From: DATLGB01 sp038318085
Lineage (GTDB): Bacteria > Actinomycetota > Thermoleophilia > Solirubrobacterales > Solirubrobacteraceae
Assembly: GCA_038318085.1 (NCBI GenBank)
Contig: JBBQBV010000129.1
Coordinates: forward strand, 1-10,707
Length of the DNA stretch: 10,707 bases
Direction: 5' to 3'
The notes below the pieces were generated by a model. It was not told the DNA's origin and made no database searches. It saw nothing but the letters and a program-made list of their open reading frames with translations. This document shows, in pieces, positions 6,995 through 10,707 of this stretch. A program made the translations under genes and the position numbers. How positions within the stretch are numbered: position 1 is the first letter of the stretch; the number at the start of each line of letters is the position of its first letter.

Positions 6995-7453
6995 ATGAGA
7001 CCACAGCGGCGGACCGCGATTCAAAGGCGCCGAGTCTTCCTGGCGTCCCTAGCGGTGCTCGCCGCTGGGCTTGGCACGGTGGGGGCGGTGGCCTACGCCT
7101 GCACAGGAGTGGGCGTGAATGAATTCACCTACAGCACGCCAAGTTCGGGTACTGGCAACCTTCCCTTGAGCGTGCAGACCTGGACGGGAGGCGCCGGTCT
7201 TGATAAGACCAAGAACTTCTTTTTCCGCTACGCGCCCCCAAACGACGCCACCACCTGTGCTGCGAAGCCCGCGGTTCCGAACTATCCATCGGTAAAGCCG
7301 AACGCTTCCGGCCACATCGGCTCGTCGTCGTCGAAGATCCCTCGTACGATCCCGAACCTCGGCAGCCCGGGCGGCACCGGCGAAGCGTGCTGGTCGACTG
7401 GAACCGCTGTCCCCAGCGAGATCGCTGCGCCCGCCCTGATCACGGTGAATTAA
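6995..7453 (+). CDS. Small exported protein of unknown function with Tat-like signal
   Basis: The product has 152 residues. I chose the ATG at 6995 because GGGGCGGG lies just upstream (6981-6988) and the protein then opens with a normal signal peptide; an in-frame ATG at 6956 would add 13 residues. The N-terminus is basic and holds RRVFL at residues 12-16, matching the RRxFL core of twin-arginine signals. A hydrophobic stretch follows, with probable cleavage after AYA at 35, leaving Cys36 as first residue. The cysteine is not in a canonical lipobox. The mature part is rich in Gly, Ser, Thr and Pro, has three cysteines in total and an acid-poor central region, and shows no motif I recognise. 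It is followed after 28 bp by the BNR lipoprotein gene, so the two are probably cotranscribed and may act together at the cell surface. Confidence 0.75.
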   Translation: MRPQRRTAIQRRRVFLASLAVLAAGLGTVGAVAYACTGVGVNEFTYSTPSSGTGNLPLSVQTWTGGAGLDKTKNFFFRYAPPNDATTCAAKPAVPNYPSVKPNASGHIGSSSSKIPRTIPNLGSPGGTGEACWSTGTAVPSEIAAPALITVN

Positions 7454-7481
7454 CCTAAGCTGCAACTGGATTAAGGCGGCG

Positions 7482-8957
7482 ATGATCCGCTGGTGGGTGG
7501 CCTTGTTGGTGGCGTGTGCTCCTGCGCTATCAGGATGCGTCGCCGCGGGCGGCGATCGTCCGGCAGCCCCAGGGTCGAAAGCGACAGCTCTGGTACGCCG
7601 GGATGTGCCCGTCACATCGGTCGATGTCCAGACAGCTCTCGGTCACAACTCGCCGTCGGTGGCCCTCGACCCCACCGACGCGCGGTTCGTCGTCGTGGCG
7701 GACCGCATCGACGCCCCGACCTACGACTGCGACTTGCAGCTGTCGGGTGATGGAGGGCGCACCTGGATCGCCGCCGATCCCGTTCCCGCGCTGCCGGCCG
7801 GGGCGCAGCGCTGCTATGCGCCCGAGGTCGCCTTTGATCGGGCGGGCCGACTCTTCTACCTGTTCGTGGGCTTGCACACCCAGAGGAATGCCCCGATGGG
7901 CGTCTTCCTCACCTCGTCGACGGACCGGGGACGTCACTTCTCGAGGCCTCGCCAAGTTCTCGGGGGCCATCCCTTCGGTGTCACAATGGCCATCGACAGG
8001 AGTTTCGGCGACGACGGCCGCATCCACCTGGCATGGATTCAAGCGACGGCTGATCCTGTCGGAGTGGGTTTCCCGCACCCACCCAACCCGGTCGTGTCCA
8101 GCCACTCCGACGACGGTGGACGCAGCTTCTCGTCGCCGGTGCCGGTGAGCGACGCCCGACGCCCGCTGGCAACGGCGCCCACGATCGTCGTCGGCCGCGA
8201 CCATGCCGTGCACGTCGCCTACTACGACCTCGGTGAGGACCAGGTCGACTACCGCGGTGTCGATGGTCCAGCCTTTCAGGGCACCTGGTCGCTGGTGGTG
8301 GCCAGCTCCTTCGACGCCGGTGGCCATTTCAAGGCCACGACGGTCGTTGAGCCGCGGGTCGTTCCCCGCGGGCGGATCCTGCTCGTCCTCACCATGCCCC
8401 CGCCCGCGTTGGCTTCCGGCCCCGGCGGTCGCCTCTATGTCGCATGGCACGATGCCCGCAACGGCGATTGGGACGTGTTCCTCCGCCGCTCGGGAGACCA
8501 GGGCCGGTCTTGGAGCCCTCCGCTCCGAGTCAACGACGACCCGCCCCGGGACCGGCGCACGCAGTACCTGCCCAAGGTGTCGGTTGCCCCCGACGGGCGC
8601 GTCGACGTCATCTACTACGACCGCCGTGATGATCCAGCGGACGTCTTCAACGACGTCTCCTACACCTCGTCTCACGACAAGGGCCGGACGTTTTCCCCAG
8701 CCCGCCACCTGAATAGCCAGCGATTCGACTCTCGCGTTGGCGCCCACTACCTCATCCCATACTTCGCTCCCGGCATGGTCGAGTTCGGTGGACACCTAGG
8801 GCTGGTCTCCGCCGACAAGCGAGCGCTTGCAGCCTGGACCGACACGCGGATGTCCTTCGGCACTGTCACACCGCGGCTGAATGTCGGGCCGGCCGCCCAG
8901 GGAATCTACGCCGCCGAGATCAACTTTGCCCACGGCAGCGCACAGAGTTCACCGTGA
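7482..8957 (+). CDS. BNR/Asp-box (sialidase-fold) surface lipoprotein
   Basis: The product has 491 residues. A short signal with lipobox LSGC (16-19) predicts a lipid-anchored protein with Cys19 as first mature residue. Six Asp boxes of the form SxDxGxx[WF] begin at residues 88, 146, 209, 276, 337 and 397, which is one per blade of a six-bladed sialidase-type propeller. Examples are SGDGGRTW and SHDKGRTF. Asp boxes are structural, so a glycosidase function does not follow; the usual N-terminal arginine motif of sialidases ([FY]RIP) is absent. The ATG at 7482 has AAGG six to nine bases upstream. The gene begins 28 bp after the small exported protein and is likely in its operon. The probable role is binding or processing of a surface carbohydrate or protein; this is inference. 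Confidence 0.88.
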   Translation: MIRWWVALLVACAPALSGCVAAGGDRPAAPGSKATALVRRDVPVTSVDVQTALGHNSPSVALDPTDARFVVVADRIDAPTYDCDLQLSGDGGRTWIAADPVPALPAGAQRCYAPEVAFDRAGRLFYLFVGLHTQRNAPMGVFLTSSTDRGRHFSRPRQVLGGHPFGVTMAIDRSFGDDGRIHLAWIQATADPVGVGFPHPPNPVVSSHSDDGGRSFSSPVPVSDARRPLATAPTIVVGRDHAVHVAYYDLGEDQVDYRGVDGPAFQGTWSLVVASSFDAGGHFKATTVVEPRVVPRGRILLVLTMPPPALASGPGGRLYVAWHDARNGDWDVFLRRSGDQGRSWSPPLRVNDDPPRDRRTQYLPKVSVAPDGRVDVIYYDRRDDPADVFNDVSYTSSHDKGRTFSPARHLNSQRFDSRVGAHYLIPYFAPGMVEFGGHLGLVSADKRALAAWTDTRMSFGTVTPRLNVGPAAQGIYAAEINFAHGSAQSSP

Positions 8958-9075
8958 CACCTGGTCTAACTAAGGGTTGGGGAACTCTATCGGGCCCCGC
9001 CTCGGTCGACCGCGATGTCGGAGTACTAAACAACATAACGGACGTTCTCCAACAAGAGGAAGTGAGGGATCCAGT

Positions 9076-10137
9076 ATGAGTAAAACACGCGCGCGTAAAG
9101 GCCTAGCAGTGATGGCGATGGCCCTGATCACGGGCCTTGCGGGAGCAAGTGCCGCACCTGTGGAAGCGGCGGTCGGGACCATTACGGAGTTCTCCGACGG
9201 CACTACGCCGATCGGCATCACAAACGGCCCAGACAACCAGCTGTACATTGCCGAGCACACAGTCAACATGATCGGCAAGATGGCGTACGACGGAAGCTTC
9301 CCCACGCCGCCGTTTCCTGTGCCGACCCGAGGGGACGGCCCCTTCCACATCACGACCGGCTTCGACAACAACCTGTGGTACACCGAGCTCTTGAGCGGTA
9401 CGGTCGGCCGTGTCACGGCGACTGGACAGGTGTTGCGCGACATCACATTGACGCCTAGCAGCGGCGCACTCGACATCCGCCGAGGGGCTGATGGCAGGTC
9501 GATGTGGGTGACCGAGAACTTCGCCAATCAGATAGCCCAGATATTCCCGAGTGGGGGCAGGGCATGTGGGATTGACGGTGGCGTCAACCCGGGTTTCTGT
9601 GTAGTGGAGTACTCAGTCCCGACTCAGGACAGCGGCCCCGGGGACATCACTGTCGGCCCTGACGGGAACATGTGGTTCGCAGAAACCAACGCCGGCAAGA
9701 TCGGTCGCGTCAATGTCGGCAGCGGGACCATCAGCGAGTTTGCGCTACCGAATCGCAACAGCCGTCCCGAGGGCATCGTCACCGGTCCAGATGGCAACCT
9801 GTGGTTCACCATGCACGACAGCAACAAGATCGGCAAGATGAGTCGCAACGGGACGCTGCTAGCTCAGTATCCTGGCCTCACCGGGGCAGGGCCGACTAAC
9901 ATCATCGTTGGCCCAGACAACGCGCTCTGGTTTCCCGAGGAGTTCAACCCGGGCCCAGACCCCGCAAACCTGCCGCCCGGTAACAAGATCGGGCGCATCA
10001 CGACGACCGGAGGGCTCACCGAGTACACGACGCCGACGGCCAACAGCCGGCCCGTGATCATCACGACTGGGCACGACGGAAACCTCTGGTTTACCGAGGT
10101 GTTTACCGACCAAGTGGGCAGGCTGTCGCTCCGCTGA
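9076..10137 (+). CDS. Secreted Vgb-like (streptogramin-lyase-fold) seven-bladed beta-propeller
   Basis: The product has 353 residues. The ATG at 9076 has GAGGGA seven bases upstream and starts a signal peptide (MSKTRARKGLAVMAMALITG, cleavage near VEA at 31); an in-frame start at 8977 lacks this. Seven blade motifs of the GPDGNLWFTE type occur, at residues 55, 99, 142, 198, 241, 283 and 336 (QLYIAE, NLWYTE, SMWVTE, NMWFAE, NLWFTM, ALWFPE, NLWFTE), often followed by KIGR. That is the virginiamycin B lyase fold. Characterised Vgb is a cytoplasmic resistance enzyme; this protein is exported, and I could not place its catalytic His/Glu residues, so no resistance function is claimed. Two cysteines at 164 and 175 may form a disulphide in an insertion between blades 3 and 4. 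A perfect hairpin follows the stop by 26 bp. Confidence 0.85.
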   Translation: MSKTRARKGLAVMAMALITGLAGASAAPVEAAVGTITEFSDGTTPIGITNGPDNQLYIAEHTVNMIGKMAYDGSFPTPPFPVPTRGDGPFHITTGFDNNLWYTELLSGTVGRVTATGQVLRDITLTPSSGALDIRRGADGRSMWVTENFANQIAQIFPSGGRACGIDGGVNPGFCVVEYSVPTQDSGPGDITVGPDGNMWFAETNAGKIGRVNVGSGTISEFALPNRNSRPEGIVTGPDGNLWFTMHDSNKIGKMSRNGTLLAQYPGLTGAGPTNIIVGPDNALWFPEEFNPGPDPANLPPGNKIGRITTTGGLTEYTTPTANSRPVIITTGHDGNLWFTEVFTDQVGRLSLR

Positions 10138-10163
10138 TCCATTGCCTGCCGTCGAGGCCTATG

Positions 10164-10199
10164 CAGTGCCGGGTAGTCCGCTCGGACTACCCGGCACTG
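10164..10199. terminator. Perfect 17-bp inverted repeat between the Vgb-like and cupredoxin-like genes
   Basis: Arms CAGTGCCGGGTAGTCCG (10164-10180) and its exact complement (10183-10199) are separated by two bases. The hairpin starts 26 bases after the stop at 10137 and ends four bases before the ribosome site of the next gene. No T-tract follows. It most likely terminates or attenuates transcription, and a role as operator for the next gene is also possible. Confidence 0.65.
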
Positions 10200-10213
10200 G
10201 AATGGAGTGATAG

Positions 10214-10660
10214 ATGAATGCCCGGCGATCAGCTCGGCACATAGTGCGGGTAGCGAGCATCTCCTTGCTTGTCAGCGCCTGTGGCGGAAGCGTCGCTCTC
10301 CCTCCGTCGGCGACCGTCATCGACGTCACAATGACGGAGTATCACTACAAGCTCAGGTCCGATGCTCCGGCGGGTAGGGCAGTATTCCGTGTCTTCAATG
10401 CAGGCCACCTCGATCACAATTTGACGTTGGAGAGGCTGCCAACGGATTTTCCGCCCATCGACGTGCAACTACACTCCAGCACGCGGCGAGGCGCTCCGGC
10501 GGTAGCCATCATGCCCACGCTGCGTCCCGGCCAGTGGACCGCCTTCGCCGCTGATCTGGTCCCTGGCCGGTACGCGATTCTCAGCTCCGTAAAGGGCGGT
10601 GACGGGGTGGCAGACCTGCTCAAGGGAATGAGCGCCGAGATCCGAGTGCGGCGACGATGA
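10214..10660 (+). CDS. Cupredoxin-like lipoprotein with incomplete copper site
   Basis: The product has 148 residues. Lipobox VSAC (20-23) after a hydrophobic stretch predicts a lipoprotein anchored at Cys23. The body reads as one small beta-sandwich like plastocyanin-type domains: VIDVTMTEYHYKL, then AGRAVFRVFNAGHLDHNLTL, then RPGQWTAFAADLVPGRYAIL and a C-terminal strand. Cupredoxins bind copper with a His in the HN motif and a C-x(n)-H-x(n)-M cluster near the C-terminus. Here H68 and M139 are present, but the expected Cys is Ser124 and the expected His is Gly129. Type 1 copper binding therefore looks lost, and electron transfer is unlikely. The ATG at 10214 has GGAGTG five bases upstream. 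The large hairpin just before the gene may separate or regulate its transcription. Confidence 0.75.
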   Translation: MNARRSARHIVRVASISLLVSACGGSVALPPSATVIDVTMTEYHYKLRSDAPAGRAVFRVFNAGHLDHNLTLERLPTDFPPIDVQLHSSTRRGAPAVAIMPTLRPGQWTAFAADLVPGRYAILSSVKGGDGVADLLKGMSAEIRVRRR

Positions 10661-10674
10661 CCTGGGCTGGTTTT

Positions 10675-10705
10675 GGCGAAGATCCGGGGTTGGGCTGACT
10701 TCGCC
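10675..10705 (+). terminator. Possible hairpin after the last gene
   Basis: GGCGAAG (10675-10681) and CTTCGCC (10699-10705) are complementary across a 17-base loop, starting about 15 bases after the TGA at 10658-10660. The loop is long and the window ends here, so the call is weak. Confidence 0.25.
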
Positions 10706-10707
10706 GG

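Noticed and set aside
7530..8795. Minus-strand open frame of 421 codons opposite the BNR gene
   Set aside because: It mirrors the Asp-box gene and has no ribosome site, signal or recognisable domain.
7482..8957. True exo-sialidase
   Set aside because: Asp boxes are structural and occur in many non-enzymatic proteins; the N-terminal arginine motif is not visible.
8958..9075. Promoter or riboswitch before the Vgb-like gene
   Set aside because: This 118-bp spacer is more AT-rich than its surroundings, but I found no convincing -35/-10 pair or stable nested structure beyond short GC matches.
9076..10137. Streptogramin resistance gene (vgb)
   Set aside because: The similarity is at the level of the propeller fold; the protein has an export signal and its catalytic residues could not be located.

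Overview
The window is a high-GC actinobacterial segment. The Pro/Thr linker followed by a basic, lysine/arginine-rich beta domain at the end of the FG-GAP protein resembles surface proteins of Thermoleophilia (Solirubrobacterales), so that class is the best guess; this rests on recognition by eye, not on a search. No tRNA, rRNA, CRISPR array, insertion sequence, integrase or recognised defence system is visible.

Left part (1-3227): the end of a membrane protein (+) meets a CooC/MinD-type P-loop ATPase (-) tail to tail. The ATPase is divergent from a large secreted seven-bladed FG-GAP propeller protein (+). The divergent spacer holds a good sigma70-like promoter with a 13-bp palindrome abutting its -35 box. 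A strong hairpin terminator ends the FG-GAP gene.

Middle (3228-4030): this 0.8-kb stretch has no intact gene. It holds remnants of second copies of both left-hand genes, in inverted order: on the minus strand the Pro/Thr linker and first strand of an FG-GAP-type C-terminal domain, and on the plus strand the C-terminal 60% of a CooC-like ATPase with one frameshift. The arrangement is that expected if an inverted paralogous pair lost the 5' halves of both genes in one internal deletion.

Right part (4031-10707): a 941-residue STAND/TPR/LuxR transcriptional regulator is followed, after a large imperfect palindrome, by four codirectional genes for exported proteins. They are a small unknown with a Tat-like signal, a six-Asp-box BNR (sialidase-fold) lipoprotein, a secreted seven-bladed Vgb-like propeller, and a cupredoxin-like lipoprotein that appears to have lost key copper ligands. 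The first two are probably one transcript; the others are separated by 118 bp and by a perfect 17-bp inverted repeat. Three unrelated propeller families in 10 kb, all exported, is the theme of the window. A joint cell-surface role, and control of the right-hand genes by the LuxR protein, are inference only. The most distinctive sequence-level observation is the inverted, internally deleted paralogue pair.
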